Shown piece after piece: positions 10,988-19,258 of a stretch of DNA of 64,000 bases. Below the pieces are notes generated by a model, which was not told the origin of the DNA, made no database searches, and saw nothing but the letters and a program-made list of their open reading frames with translations. Position numbers and translations under genes: made by a program. Location of the stretch: NCBI RefSeq assembly GCF_026420845.1, contig NZ_JAOWCB010000014.1, positions 106,357-170,356 of the forward strand. The letters run 5' to 3'. This DNA is from Streptomyces sp. PR69 (GTDB taxonomy: Bacteria; Actinomycetota; Actinomycetes; Streptomycetales; Streptomycetaceae). The number at the start of each line of letters is the position of its first letter. Positions within the stretch are counted from its first letter, which is position 1.

Positions 10988-11475
10988 TCGGGGTTCACCG
11001 CGCCCCGCGCGCAAACCGGAGACGCCGGCCGTGAGCCGCTTGCCGACGCTGAACGGCCGTTCGTTCCGCCCTTGATCTTCTTGCGGAGTTCCGGCGTGGA
11101 CTCCGTCTGGATATCGCCGGCTTCGAAGTCGAGCGGCTGGCGGTTCCGCGGGTGGTTCTCGACGGACAGACCCGGTATGCCGCGCAGCGGCGTCAGGCCT
11201 AATTCGTGGCCGTTGAACTTCCCGATCTTCAGCTTCTTCAGCTGCGGATGGAGCAGGGGCGGGCCCACTCTTGCCAGTGCCGCCGTGAATGGCCCGGGGC
11301 GCCATTCACGGGTGAGGGCAGATGCTCCGGTGTGTCCGCGAGCGGTCGGCGATGTCTGCAAAGGCGGACAGCCCTTCACAGCGGTGCGCGGCAGATATGC
11401 GTCAAGGGTGTCCCGTAACCATCCCATCGCGCACAGTACGGCACCGTGTACTGCCCGAGGGCCGCTGGCTGTCAT
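10984..11475 (-). CDS. Possible hypothetical gene or gene remnant
   Basis: No family is recognised. The C-terminal 90 residues (from HPQLKKLKIGKFNGHELGL to the end) have protein-like composition and mostly GC-ending codons. The N-terminal part looks like random high-GC translation. A shorter version starting at GTG 11268 (94 residues) is possible, but neither start has a good ribosome binding site. One TTA codon is present in ELGL. The 3' end runs into the clpC hairpin. It could be a decayed fragment of a larger gene; the plus strand offers no better alternative. Confidence 0.3.
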   Translation of the reverse strand: MTASGPRAVHGAVLCAMGWLRDTLDAYLPRTAVKGCPPLQTSPTARGHTGASALTREWRPGPFTAALARVGPPLLHPQLKKLKIGKFNGHELGLTPLRGIPGLSVENHPRNRQPLDFEAGDIQTESTPELRKKIKGGTNGRSASASGSRPASPVCARGAVNPE

Positions 11476-11649
11476 ACCGGGATCGCCGGTGGCCGGGCAC
11501 GGGGCGAATCCGTGACAAGGCGCACAGGCCGGCGACGGCCTACTAGCGGGAATAGTGCGCCTGGCCGCCGTTCGTCAGAGGCTTTCGGGGGCGGTGCGGG
11601 CGCAGCCTGCGAATCCCGTGGGTGGACCGAAGCCGATCCGCCCCGGATG

Positions 11650-11890
11650 TCCTTCTCAGGCAGCCCTGGCAGGGGTTTAAACCTCAGAGAGTGGGGATTT
11701 TTCAGGGTTCTCCCTTATGGGGCGAAGGCATGGCCCCACGGTGTCAAGGGCGTGGATTACCCCGCCTCTCGCTACGACGGAACGTCGTAGATGGGGTGTT
11801 TGGGACATAGCGGAGGTACGGGTTACCAAGGGATGGCCAACCCGCCCGGCGTACCCACGCGCCGGGCCCGCTTATGCCCGGAGGTCTTCC
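11650..11890 (+). promoter_or_regulatory. Structured 5' leader of the M23 peptidase gene
   Basis: Several hairpins precede the peptidase. They are tggggc/gcccca around 11718-11738, a perfect 8-bp stem 11772-11779 / 11783-11790 with a GAA loop, cgggtt/aacccg around 11819-11843, and cccggcg/cgccggg just before the GGAGG at 11880-11884. The block resembles the riboswitch-bearing leaders of streptomycete wall hydrolase genes. The GAAUCCGUCAGCUAACCUCG-type signature of the c-di-AMP (ydaO) riboswitch is not visible. Confidence 0.4.
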
Positions 11891-11893
11891 CGT

Positions 11894-12547
11894 ATGTCGA
11901 AGCGCGTCACGAATCCCGCCCGTACCGCCATCGCCGCCCTTGCCGCAGGCATGGGCGTGTCGGCCGTGCTGGGGAGCGGGGTCGCGTTCGCCGGGGAGTC
12001 CGCGGTGAGCGGCGGCTCGCCCGTCAGCGCCGCTGCCGCCGGCGCCGTCGCCGCTCAGGCCGAGGCCCAGGCGAAGGCCGCGAAGACGGCCGCCGAGGCC
12101 GCCAAGAAGGCCAAGGCCGCCGCTGAGAAGGCCTGGCACAAGCCGGTCAGCAAGTACACGCTGACCGCCACCTTCGGCAAGGCCGGCAACATGTGGAGCA
12201 GCAACCACTCCGGCCAGGACTTCGCCGTGCCGGTGGGCACCAAGGTCAGCGCCGTGCACAGCGGCACCGTCGTCAAGGCCGGTCCGAACGGCGCCGGTGA
12301 CGGCCCCGCGTACGGCAACGCCGTCGTCATCAAGCACGACAACAACACCTACTCCCAGTACGCGCACCTCTCCCGCGTCGATGTGAAGCCGGGCCAGAAG
12401 GTGAAGGCCGGGCAGCGCATCGCCCTCTCCGGCAACACCGGAAACTCCAGCGGCCCGCATCTGCACTTCGAGATCCGTACGACCCCGAACTATGGCTCCG
12501 CCGTGAACCCGGTCAGCCATCTGCGCTCCGAGGGCGTCACCATCTGA
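11894..12547 (+). CDS. Secreted M23-family metallopeptidase
   Basis: A 217-residue secreted peptidoglycan endopeptidase of the LytM/M23 type. The ATG at 11894 follows GGAGG at ideal spacing and begins a signal peptide (SKRVTNPARTAIAALAAG ending near AFA/G). An Ala/Lys coiled linker follows, then the catalytic domain: HSGQDFAVPVGT carries the HxxxD zinc ligands, and GPHLHFEIR carries the HxH motif. The domain stops at the usual VNP(V)SHL end. It cleaves peptide cross-links in the wall, a process that c-di-AMP-responsive leaders control in other streptomycete hydrolases. It stands alone behind a long leader. Confidence 0.92.
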   Translation: MSKRVTNPARTAIAALAAGMGVSAVLGSGVAFAGESAVSGGSPVSAAAAGAVAAQAEAQAKAAKTAAEAAKKAKAAAEKAWHKPVSKYTLTATFGKAGNMWSSNHSGQDFAVPVGTKVSAVHSGTVVKAGPNGAGDGPAYGNAVVIKHDNNTYSQYAHLSRVDVKPGQKVKAGQRIALSGNTGNSSGPHLHFEIRTTPNYGSAVNPVSHLRSEGVTI

Positions 12548-12549
12548 CC

Positions 12550-12568
12550 CTCTCCGACCATCGGAGAG
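12550..12568. terminator. Short hairpin between the peptidase and AraC-type genes
   Basis: A perfect 8-bp stem ctctccga / tcggagag with a CCA loop. Its right arm overlaps the only GGAGAG near the downstream GTG, so it could also mask that ribosome binding site. Confidence 0.5.
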
Positions 12569-12580
12569 ACGCCGCTGTCA

Positions 12581-13162
12581 GTGGCGCGTGCCAGCATCGA
12601 AAGCGTGGAGACGACACCAGCGGCGGCGCCCGCGGCCCCACCGCCATCGGCGCCTGCGGCCCCACCGCCATCGGCGCCTGCGGCGGCCTCGGCGGCGGCG
12701 CACCTCGCCCATCTGCGGCAGCTGCGCCTCGCCAAGGACGCCATGGACCGCGACTGGGCCGAGCCGCTCGACCTGGACGCGGTCGCGGCCCACGCCGGCT
12801 ACTCGCGCTACCACTTCGTCCGCGCCTTCAAGGCGGTGTACGGCCAGACTCCCGGCCAGTATCTGTCCCGCCGCCGCATCGAGCGGGCCGAGGAGCTGCT
12901 GCGTACGGCGAATCTGTCGGTCACCGAGATATGCGGCCTCGTGGGCTTCAGCAGCCTCGGCACCTTCTCCGCCCGCTTCAAGAAGCAGACGGGCCTCACC
13001 CCGAGCGAGTACCGCGCCCGGCATGTCGGGCGCGGGGCCGCGCTGATACCGGGCTGCTACGCGATGCTGTGGGCTGGCGGATTCCCGGCGCGGCCCGCCG
13101 GCCAGGACCGCGATTCCCGGGACCGCGATTCGCAGGACCGCAATTCTGAAGAAGCGGAGTGA
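12581..13162 (+). CDS. AraC-family transcriptional regulator
   Basis: A stand-alone AraC DNA-binding protein of 193 residues. The double helix-turn-helix spans about residues 45-145: LDLDAVAAHAGYSRYHFVRAFKAVYGQTPGQYL, then LSVTEICGLVGFSSLGTFSARFKKQTGLTPSEYR. The N-terminus is an Ala/Pro repeat (PPSAPAAPPPSAPAA) instead of a ligand-binding cupin. The tail has a threefold short repeat (DRDS/DRNS) encoded by tandem 15-bp units. The GTG at 12581 is the upstream-most option; GTG 12605 is possible. It precedes a VOC-fold gene, a common pairing in streptomycetes. Confidence 0.85.
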   Translation: MARASIESVETTPAAAPAAPPPSAPAAPPPSAPAAASAAAHLAHLRQLRLAKDAMDRDWAEPLDLDAVAAHAGYSRYHFVRAFKAVYGQTPGQYLSRRRIERAEELLRTANLSVTEICGLVGFSSLGTFSARFKKQTGLTPSEYRARHVGRGAALIPGCYAMLWAGGFPARPAGQDRDSRDRDSQDRNSEEAE

Positions 13163-13226
13163 ATCCGGCGCTGCCTACGGTGGCTGGGCAAGCACATCCC
13201 AGCCCACAGCCCACCGGGAGCAGGAA

Positions 13227-13673
13227 ATGATCAAGGGACTGGCCATCTCCACCGTCTGGGTCCTCGACCAGGACCGGGCCAAGGAGTTCTACACCGAGAA
13301 GCTCGGCCTTGAGGTCCGCACCGATATGACCGTGGGGGAGGGCGGCATGCGCTGGCTCACCGTCGGCGCCAAGGACCAGCCGGAGGTGCAGCTCACCCTG
13401 ATGACGCCGGACGGGCCCGGTATGGACCCCGAGTCCGCCGAGGCGGTGCGCAAGCTCATCTCGAAGGGCGTCCTCGGCGCGGGCGCGCTGGCGACCGACG
13501 ACATCCACGGCGACTACGAGAAGCTCAAGGCCCGTGGGGTGGAGTTCCTGCAGGAGCCGCAGGAGCGTCCGTACGGCACGGAGGCGATCTTCCGGGACGA
13601 CTCGGGGAACTGGTTCTCCTTCACCCAGGCCCGCGAGGGCGGCCTCGACCTCGACAAGGAGTGGGGCTGCTGA
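13227..13673 (+). CDS. VOC-superfamily (glyoxalase/bleomycin-resistance fold) protein
   Basis: A 148-residue protein with two beta-alpha-beta-beta-beta modules: IKGLAISTVWVLDQDRAKEFYTEKLGLEV at the start and the GVEFLQEPQERPYGTEAIFRDDSGNWFSF region near the end. Typical metal-ligand positions (the final E/H-type residue before FRDDSGNW) are compatible with a dioxygenase or resistance role, but the substrate is not readable. The ATG follows GGAGCAGGA. It lies 64 bases after the AraC-type gene and is likely controlled by it. Just before the convergent cseC, a short CGGCCCGTCA-type repeat at about 13700-13745 fills the gap. Confidence 0.85.
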   Translation: MIKGLAISTVWVLDQDRAKEFYTEKLGLEVRTDMTVGEGGMRWLTVGAKDQPEVQLTLMTPDGPGMDPESAEAVRKLISKGVLGAGALATDDIHGDYEKLKARGVEFLQEPQERPYGTEAIFRDDSGNWFSFTQAREGGLDLDKEWGC

Positions 13674-13742
13674 GCTGACGGCTCCGGGCGGCTCACGGCT
13701 CCGGGCGGCCCGTCACGGCCCGTCACGGCCCGTCACGGCCGC

Positions 13743-15146
13743 TCACGGCCGTCCACGGCCCCCGCGCCATCGCCGCCGCCGCTGCTGTCCGCCGCCGTCC
13801 ATGCCGACGCCGTACACGCCATCGGTGTCGGCGTCCGGCGACAGCACCGGGAAGCTGCCCGTGTTCGTCGGCGCATGCTCCGGCAGCCACAGCACCGCGA
13901 CCGCGCCGCCCGCCCCCTCCTGCGCCGCCGCCCCCTCCGGGGCGGCGTTGCGGAAGGTCAGCCGCGCCCCCAGGACGCGTGCCTGGCCTTCCGCGATCGT
14001 CAGCCCCAGGCCATGGCCCTGCCCGGCCCGGTCGCTGGCGCCGGTGCGGAACCGCCTCGGCCCCTCCGCCAGCAGCTCCTCGGGGAAGCCGGGCCCGTGG
14101 TCGCGCACCCGCACCACACGGCCCTCGACCGCGACCTCGACCGGCGGCTTGCCGTGCTTGGCGGCATTGGCCAGCAGATTGCCGAGGATGCGCTCCAGCC
14201 GCCGGGGATCGGTGTTCACATACGACTCGTGCACCACCCTGACCGCGGCGTCCGGGTCCAGCACCGCCACCCGGCGGGTGACGAACTCGCCCAGCGCGAT
14301 CTCCTGGAGCTCGGCCCGCTCCGACGCGCTGTCCAGCCGGGCCACCTCCAGCACGTCCTCGACCAGCGTGCGCATGGCCCGTGCCCGGTCCCGCACCAGC
14401 TCGGTCGGGCGGCCGGGCGGCAGCAGCTCCGCCGCGGTCAGCAGGCCGGTCACCGGAGTCCGCAGCTCATGCGCGATATCCGCGGTGACCCGGCGCTCAG
14501 CCTCGATGCGCGCGTTGAGCGCGTCGGTCAGCGCGTCGACGGCGCGGGCCAGCTCATCCGTCTCATCGCGGACGACACCGCCGATCGCGTCCCGCACCCG
14601 TACATCCGTATTGCCCTGGGCGACGTTCCCGGCTGCTGCGGCGGCCTTCCGCAGCCGCCGTGACAGCGATCCGCCGATCAGCACGCCGAGCGCACAGCCG
14701 CCGAACACCACCGAGACCGAGCCGATGATCAGCGCCCGGTCGAGCGCCTGGATGATCGTGGCGCTGCGGCCCGAGAACTGGCTGTGCAGCGAGAGCACAT
14801 CCCCATTGGACAGCGGCACCGCCGCCCAGATCTCGGGCGGGCCCTCGGCCGGCTCATGCACATAGGAGCCGCGCCGCCCCTGCCGTACGAGCTTCTGCAG
14901 ATCCTTGGGGATGGCAGGATCGTTGATCTTGGTGTTGAAGCGGGGGTCCTTGTTCTTGGACTGCTCGTACCAGCGCTGCGCCAGCAGCACCCGGTCCATC
15001 TGGACATCGCGCGCGTTGTCGAGCATGGAGACGCGGGCGGCGTTGTGCACGACCAGGCTCAGAGCCATGGCGATCAGCGCGCCGACGCCCGCGATCGCGA
15101 TGCTGATCTTCCAGCGGACACCGGTGCGCAGGGCGGGCCTCCTCAT
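13743..15146 (-). CDS. cseC: Sensor histidine kinase CseC
   Basis: CseC is the membrane sensor of the streptomycete envelope-stress system; it phosphorylates CseB in response to cell-wall damage. Starting at ATG 15146 (GGAGG eight bases upstream), it has two membrane helices. They are at about residues 13-33 (ISIAIAGVGALIAMALSLVV) and after ALDRALIIGSVSVVFGGCALG, and they flank an extracytoplasmic sensor domain. HAMP-like sequence follows, then the H-box ADIAHELRTPVTG, N-box NLLANAAKHG and G-boxes DHGPGF and GHGLGLTIAEGQ. The tail is Gly/Arg-rich. No in-frame start exists between the cseB stop and 15146. Confidence 0.93.
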   Translation of the reverse strand: MRRPALRTGVRWKISIAIAGVGALIAMALSLVVHNAARVSMLDNARDVQMDRVLLAQRWYEQSKNKDPRFNTKINDPAIPKDLQKLVRQGRRGSYVHEPAEGPPEIWAAVPLSNGDVLSLHSQFSGRSATIIQALDRALIIGSVSVVFGGCALGVLIGGSLSRRLRKAAAAAGNVAQGNTDVRVRDAIGGVVRDETDELARAVDALTDALNARIEAERRVTADIAHELRTPVTGLLTAAELLPPGRPTELVRDRARAMRTLVEDVLEVARLDSASERAELQEIALGEFVTRRVAVLDPDAAVRVVHESYVNTDPRRLERILGNLLANAAKHGKPPVEVAVEGRVVRVRDHGPGFPEELLAEGPRRFRTGASDRAGQGHGLGLTIAEGQARVLGARLTFRNAAPEGAAAQEGAGGAVAVLWLPEHAPTNTGSFPVLSPDADTDGVYGVGMDGGGQQRRRRWRGGRGRP

Positions 15147-15231
15147 GCCGTACGCCTCCGTGCGGCAGTCATGCGCCTCCGTACAGCAGCCGTACGGCTC
15201 CGAGGGGCGGCCGGGCGCGGCCGTATCGCTC

Positions 15232-15942
15232 TCATCCCTTGAGCTTGTAGCCAAAGCCGCGGACCGTCTCGATCCGGTCCTGGCCGATCTTGGCGCGCAG
15301 CCGCTGGACATGGACGTCCACCACACGGGTGTCGCCGCCCCAGCCGTAGTCCCAGACCCGCTCCAGCAGCCTGTCCCGCGACAGCACCGTGCCCGGCGCG
15401 GCGGAGAACTCCAGCAGCAGCCGCATCTCGGTCGGCGTCAGCGCCACCGGCTCGCCTCCCTTGCGCACCTCCATGCCCTCGGTGTCGACCTCCAGGTCGC
15501 CGAAGACGAGCACCCCGCCCTGGCCGCTCTGCCGCCCCGCCGCGTCCTGCTCGCCGCCCGCCGGGCCGCCCGCGTGCCCGAAGCGCCGCAGCACCGCGCG
15601 GATGCGGGCGACCAGCACCGCGCCGTCGAAGGGCTTGGTGACATAGTCGTCGGCCCCGGCCTCCAGGCCGAGGACGACGTCGATGGAGTCCGCACGGGCC
15701 GACAGCATGATCACGGGCACGGTCGACTCATCGCGGATACGGCGGCAGAGGCTGACCCCGTCCAGGCCCGGCACCATCACATCGAGCAGGGCGATGTCGG
15801 GCCGGTTCGCCCGGAAGGCCTCCAGGCCCCGCAGCCCGTCGGGCATGGCGGTGACCACGAAGCCGTCCCGCTCCAGCGCGAGCTGGGTGGCCTCGCGGAT
15901 GACGTCGTCGTCCTCGACGAACAGGACATGGGTCTCGGCCAT
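15232..15942 (-). CDS. cseB: Response regulator CseB
   Basis: CseB is an OmpR/PhoB-family regulator that activates the sigE promoter when phosphorylated by CseC. The receiver domain has the acidic pair DDD (11-13), phospho-acceptor D54 in LLDVMVPGLDG, and K103 in YVTKPF. A Gly/Gln linker (about 120-140) leads to the winged helix DLEVDTEGMEVRKGGEPVALTPTEMRLL ... WGGDTRVVDVHVQRLRAKIG. It ends in the typical RGFGYKL. The gene lies 70 bases downstream of cseA, and its stop overlaps an ATG that opens a 30-codon frame ending on the cseC start. Confidence 0.95.
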   Translation of the reverse strand: MAETHVLFVEDDDVIREATQLALERDGFVVTAMPDGLRGLEAFRANRPDIALLDVMVPGLDGVSLCRRIRDESTVPVIMLSARADSIDVVLGLEAGADDYVTKPFDGAVLVARIRAVLRRFGHAGGPAGGEQDAAGRQSGQGGVLVFGDLEVDTEGMEVRKGGEPVALTPTEMRLLLEFSAAPGTVLSRDRLLERVWDYGWGGDTRVVDVHVQRLRAKIGQDRIETVRGFGYKLKG

Positions 15943-16012
15943 CCCGCTGCTCTCTGCTTCTCTCGGTCTCTCGATGGGTCGGTTGTCGGGGCTGGGTGCG
16001 CCGTCGGGCGGG

Positions 16013-16684
16013 TCAGAGGTCGTCCGGCTGGGGCGTCGGCTCGGTGGCGATCACCTCGCCGCCGCCGACCGCCGTGCTGAACTCGTTGCGCACCCAGTGC
16101 TGCTGCGCGAACTTGCCGTCCGTCCAGCGGTATGTGGTCACCTCCTGGCCGGACGGCTGGGCCACCGGGTCGCCCTTCGCATACACCTGCCGGGTCACCA
16201 CCAGGTCGCCCCGGTCGATCGCGGCGTACACCGCCGGCTCTTCCGCGGCGAAGACATTCTCGTACTTCTCGCCCTTCTCGCGGTACACATACGTGCCGAG
16301 GCCGACCGCGTCACCGCACGTCAGCACATTGACCACCACATCGGGTGACGAGCCGCCTGTGAGATTGCCGTACGCCGTGTCCACAGGGAACAGATCGCGG
16401 GCGCAGGGCCGCAGATCCGCCTTGACCCGGGCGCTGACCTTCGGATCCGCCTTGAGCAGCGCCACCGCGTCCACGGTCTTGGTCGCCTTGCCCGTCCCGA
16501 ACGACGGCGTGGCGTCGGGGGAGGGGGTGGCGGTCGCGGCGTCGGAGGGCGCCGCTCCCTCGTCCTGCACGCCGGTGCCCCCTGTGGAGCAGCCGGCGGC
16601 GAACAGGACGACGGCGGCGAGCCCGGCCGTCGCCGCACTGCCCGCCGCCCATCTCGCCGTCTCAGACCTTGAGCCGCCGTCCAC
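16013..16684 (-). CDS. cseA: Lipoprotein CseA
   Basis: CseA is the extracytoplasmic lipoprotein that dampens sigE expression. From the GTG at 16684, which overlaps the sigE stop as TAGTG, it has a basic n-region and a hydrophobic stretch ending in the lipobox LFAAGC (Cys about residue 32). A Thr/Ala/Ser-rich linker follows, then an Asp-rich globular domain with paired Cys residues (RPCARDLF, VLTCGDAVG). An alternative GTG at 16696 would overlap sigE by 13 bases. Operon position between sigE and cseB supports the assignment, since the sequence itself is poorly conserved. Confidence 0.88.
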   Translation of the reverse strand: MDGGSRSETARWAAGSAATAGLAAVVLFAAGCSTGGTGVQDEGAAPSDAATATPSPDATPSFGTGKATKTVDAVALLKADPKVSARVKADLRPCARDLFPVDTAYGNLTGGSSPDVVVNVLTCGDAVGLGTYVYREKGEKYENVFAAEEPAVYAAIDRGDLVVTRQVYAKGDPVAQPSGQEVTTYRWTDGKFAQQHWVRNEFSTAVGGGEVIATEPTPQPDDL

Positions 16685-17343
16685 TAGGCCGCGCACCGCT
16701 CCCGCCCCGTCTCGCCCAGCATCCGATCACGCCCCTGCCCGTCTGCCTGTCCACGCGCCGGCCCCTGCCGGCGGGCGCCGCCCTGCCTGCGGACGCGCGG
16801 CACATCGCCGGCGCCGCCACGCTCCACGACCCGGGCGTCCAGCTCCAGCTCCCGGCGCTCCAGCTCCTGCCGGAGCCGCGCCAGCGCCCGGTGCAGCGTG
16901 CTCTTCACCGTACCGGCCGACATCCCCAGAGCCGCGGCGGTCTCCTCGGTGCTCATCTGCTCCCAGTGGCGGAGCACCACCACGCTGCGCTGCTTCGGCG
17001 CCAGCACCTTCAGCACATCCATCAGCAGGGCGCGGTCGGCACGCTGCTCGCTGCCGTCCTCCACGCTCGCGTCCGGGAGCTGCTCGGTGGGCACCTCCTC
17101 CAGCTTGCGGGCACGCCACCACTCGGTGCGCGTGTTGATCATCACGCGGCGCAGATAGGCGTCGGCGAGCGACTTGTCCGCTATGCCGTCCCAGCGGCCG
17201 TATGTGCGGGCGAGCGCGGTCTGGAGCAGATCCTGGGCGTCGACCGGGTCGGGGACCAGACGGCGGGCGCTGCGCAGCAGGGCCTCCTGCCGGGTGCGTA
17301 CGTACTCCTCGAACTCGAGCACCTCACCGTGGGCCTGCGCCAT
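16684..17343 (-). CDS. sigE: ECF sigma factor SigE
   Basis: SigE directs RNA polymerase to cell-envelope stress genes in Streptomyces. Region 2 (EEYVRTRQEALLRSARRLVPDPVDAQDLLQTALARTYGRW ... RRVMINTRTEWWR) and region 4 (LAPKQRSVVVLRHWEQMSTEETAAALGMSAGTVKSTLHRAL) match the SigE proteins I remember almost residue for residue. ATG 17343 gives the family N-terminus MAQ...GEVLEFEEYV. The C-terminus is about 40 residues longer than I recall, with an Arg/Gly/Gln-rich stretch before the shared RERCAA end. No anti-sigma gene is present; control comes from CseB/CseC at the promoter within 17344-17538. Confidence 0.95.
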   Translation of the reverse strand: MAQAHGEVLEFEEYVRTRQEALLRSARRLVPDPVDAQDLLQTALARTYGRWDGIADKSLADAYLRRVMINTRTEWWRARKLEEVPTEQLPDASVEDGSEQRADRALLMDVLKVLAPKQRSVVVLRHWEQMSTEETAAALGMSAGTVKSTLHRALARLRQELERRELELDARVVERGGAGDVPRVRRQGGARRQGPARGQADGQGRDRMLGETGRERCAA

Positions 17344-17538
17344 TCCAACCGCCTCCGTCCCCTGCGACAAGCCGTGCCGCTCGCCGGCCGTCGCTGCCGT
17401 TCGCTTACCTGGGGAAGAAGTTACGGAGGCGTTGTCACGAGGCTGTGCGGGGCAGCCGTCGGCGGACGCACGGGAGTCCATCGGTTGTGTAACAGGCCCG
17501 GCGACGGGCCCGGCGAGGCCCGTGCCGAGGGCGCTGGC

Positions 17539-18537
17539 TCAGGTCAGCGGAAGGCGGTAGCGGCCGCCGTCCAGGGGCTCCACAAGACCGTCCGCGACCA
17601 GCCCGTCCAGCGCCCGCGCGCGCTGCACCGGCTCGTTCCAGACGGCGTCCAGCGCCGAGCGCGGGACCGGCTCGGTCGCCTCCCGCAGCACCGCCAGCAG
17701 CCGGCCGCGGACCTGCCGGTCCGTGCCGGCGTAGGTCTGGCCGCGGCGGGCCGGGCCCTCGTGGGCGGGCTTGCCCGCCAGCCGCCAGGCGCAGCGCTCG
17801 GCGATCGGGCAGCGCCCGCAGTCCTCGTTCTTCGCCGTGCACACCAGTGCGCCCAGCTCCATGGAGGCCGCCGCCCAGCGTGCCGCGGTGGCCTCGTCGT
17901 CGGGGAGCAGCGCGCGGGCGAGCCTGCGTTCTGCGGCCGTCGTCGCGTTCGGCGGGTACTGGATGCCCGTCGCGGCCCGCGCGAACACCCGGCGCACATT
18001 GGTGTCCAGGACCGGATGCCGCTGGCCGTACGCGAACGAGGCCACGGCGGCCGCCGTGTACTCGCCGATCCCGGGCAGCGCCAGCAGCTGCGCGTGGTCG
18101 CGCGGAACATCGCCGCCGTGGCGTTCCGCTATCGCCTGCGCGGCGCCGTGCAGACGCAGGGCGCGGCGCGGATAGCCGAGCCTGCCCCAGGCGCGCACGG
18201 CCTCGCCGGGTGGCTCGGCGGCCAGGTCGGCGGGGCGCGGCCAGCGGGCGAGCCACTGCTCGTACACCGGCAGCACACGGGCGACCGGCGTCTGCTGGAG
18301 CATGAACTCGCTGACCATCACGCCCCAGGCGCCCGCCTCGGGGCGGCGCCAGGGCAGATCGCGGGCATGCCGGTCGAACCAGGCGATGACGGAGGCGTGC
18401 AGGGGCGCATGGTCGGCGGCGGCCGCGCCGACGGGTGTGCCCACGGGTGTCACGGCGGGTGTGCCGGCGGGTGTGCCGGCGGCCTCAGCGGTGGAGTGAG
18501 TCACGGTGGAGTGAGTCGTGGCGTTCGTGGCGTTCAT
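17539..18537 (-). CDS. mutY: A/G-specific adenine glycosylase
   Basis: MutY removes adenine mispaired with 8-oxoguanine. The HhH-GPD core runs from LPWRRPEAGAWGVMVSEFMLQQTPV through LPGIGEYTAAAVASFAYGQRHPVLDTNVRRV. It includes the catalytic Glu of SEFMLQQT and the Asp of VLDTNV. The [4Fe-4S] loop is CX6CX2CX5C (CTAKNEDCGRCPIAERC). The first 40 residues are a Thr/Pro/Val-rich repeat and probably disordered. ATG 18537 makes the start overlap the 3' end of the PAP2 gene by 53 bases; a later in-frame start is possible. A C-terminal NUDIX-like domain is absent, as usual in actinobacteria. Confidence 0.93.
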   Translation of the reverse strand: MNATNATTHSTVTHSTAEAAGTPAGTPAVTPVGTPVGAAAADHAPLHASVIAWFDRHARDLPWRRPEAGAWGVMVSEFMLQQTPVARVLPVYEQWLARWPRPADLAAEPPGEAVRAWGRLGYPRRALRLHGAAQAIAERHGGDVPRDHAQLLALPGIGEYTAAAVASFAYGQRHPVLDTNVRRVFARAATGIQYPPNATTAAERRLARALLPDDEATAARWAAASMELGALVCTAKNEDCGRCPIAERCAWRLAGKPAHEGPARRGQTYAGTDRQVRGRLLAVLREATEPVPRSALDAVWNEPVQRARALDGLVADGLVEPLDGGRYRLPLT

Positions 18538-19258
18538 GGCCTTCCGATCCTGGCATGCCCGCGGGAGCGTGCGCCTGCTGCCGCGCGGAGGCCCCGTCCG
18601 ACGCCGTACGGGATGCGGTGCGGGCCGGAACGCCGTGCGCGGCCTCGCCGGGTCCGGCGAACCAGAGCACGATCCCCGTGCGGCTCGTCCGCATCGTCGT
18701 CGCCAGCGCGGTCGCGGGGCCGGTCAGCGCCATGACGCAGCCGGCGGCCGCCGCCGCGCCCACCAGCAGGCCCACCGCCACATCGTGCGGATAGTGAACC
18801 CCGACGAAGACCCGGGAGAACGCCAGCAGCAGCGCCAGCGGCACGGTGAGCAGCGCGATGCGCAGCCTGCGCGGCCAGGCGAGGACGATCGCCGCCGCGG
18901 CCGCGCCGGCGATCGCCGCGTGATTGCTGGGGAAGGACCAGTCGCCGTACGGCGGGCAGGTCGCCAGCGAACCGGCCGCTTCGACGACCGTGCGGCACGG
19001 ACGCTCCTCGTTCACCAGGGACTTCAGCGACTCGCTGACCACATAGCCGACGGCGGTGGCGAGCGGCGCGAGGACGGCGACGGCGAACGCCCGTGCGTCG
19101 GACCGGCGCGCCCGCTGCCAGGCGACGACGAACAGCACCGCGAGCAGCAGCAGTCCCGCATCGGTGAAGATCTCGGCGAACTGCTGCACCCACCCGGGAG
19201 TGCTGTGGGCGAAGTCGGCGATGTCGCGGTAGAGGCCGCGCGTGATGCTGCTGTCCAT
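18485..19258 (-). CDS. PAP2-family membrane phosphatase
   Basis: An integral membrane phosphatase of the PAP2 superfamily, which acts on lipid phosphates such as undecaprenyl pyrophosphate. All three signature motifs are present: KX6RP (KSLVNEERP), PSNH (SFPSNHA) and SRX5HX3D (SRVFVGVHYPHD). They lie between hydrophobic helices. ATG 19258 is preferred over the upstream TTG 19264. The C-terminal 50 residues are cytoplasmic, basic and end in a duplicated repeat (HERHERH, DSLHRDSLHR). The DNA repeat encoding it also contains the mutY start. Substrate is not determined. Confidence 0.9.
   Translation of the reverse strand: MDSSITRGLYRDIADFAHSTPGWVQQFAEIFTDAGLLLLAVLFVVAWQRARRSDARAFAVAVLAPLATAVGYVVSESLKSLVNEERPCRTVVEAAGSLATCPPYGDWSFPSNHAAIAGAAAAAIVLAWPRRLRIALLTVPLALLLAFSRVFVGVHYPHDVAVGLLVGAAAAAGCVMALTGPATALATTMRTSRTGIVLWFAGPGEAAHGVPARTASRTASDGASARQQAHAPAGMPGSEGHERHERHDSLHRDSLHR

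Noticed and set aside
11650..11893. Canonical c-di-AMP (ydaO) riboswitch before the M23 peptidase gene
   Set aside because: The conserved GAAUCCGUCAGCUAACCUCG-like segment and matching junctions could not be found by eye; kept only as a structured leader.
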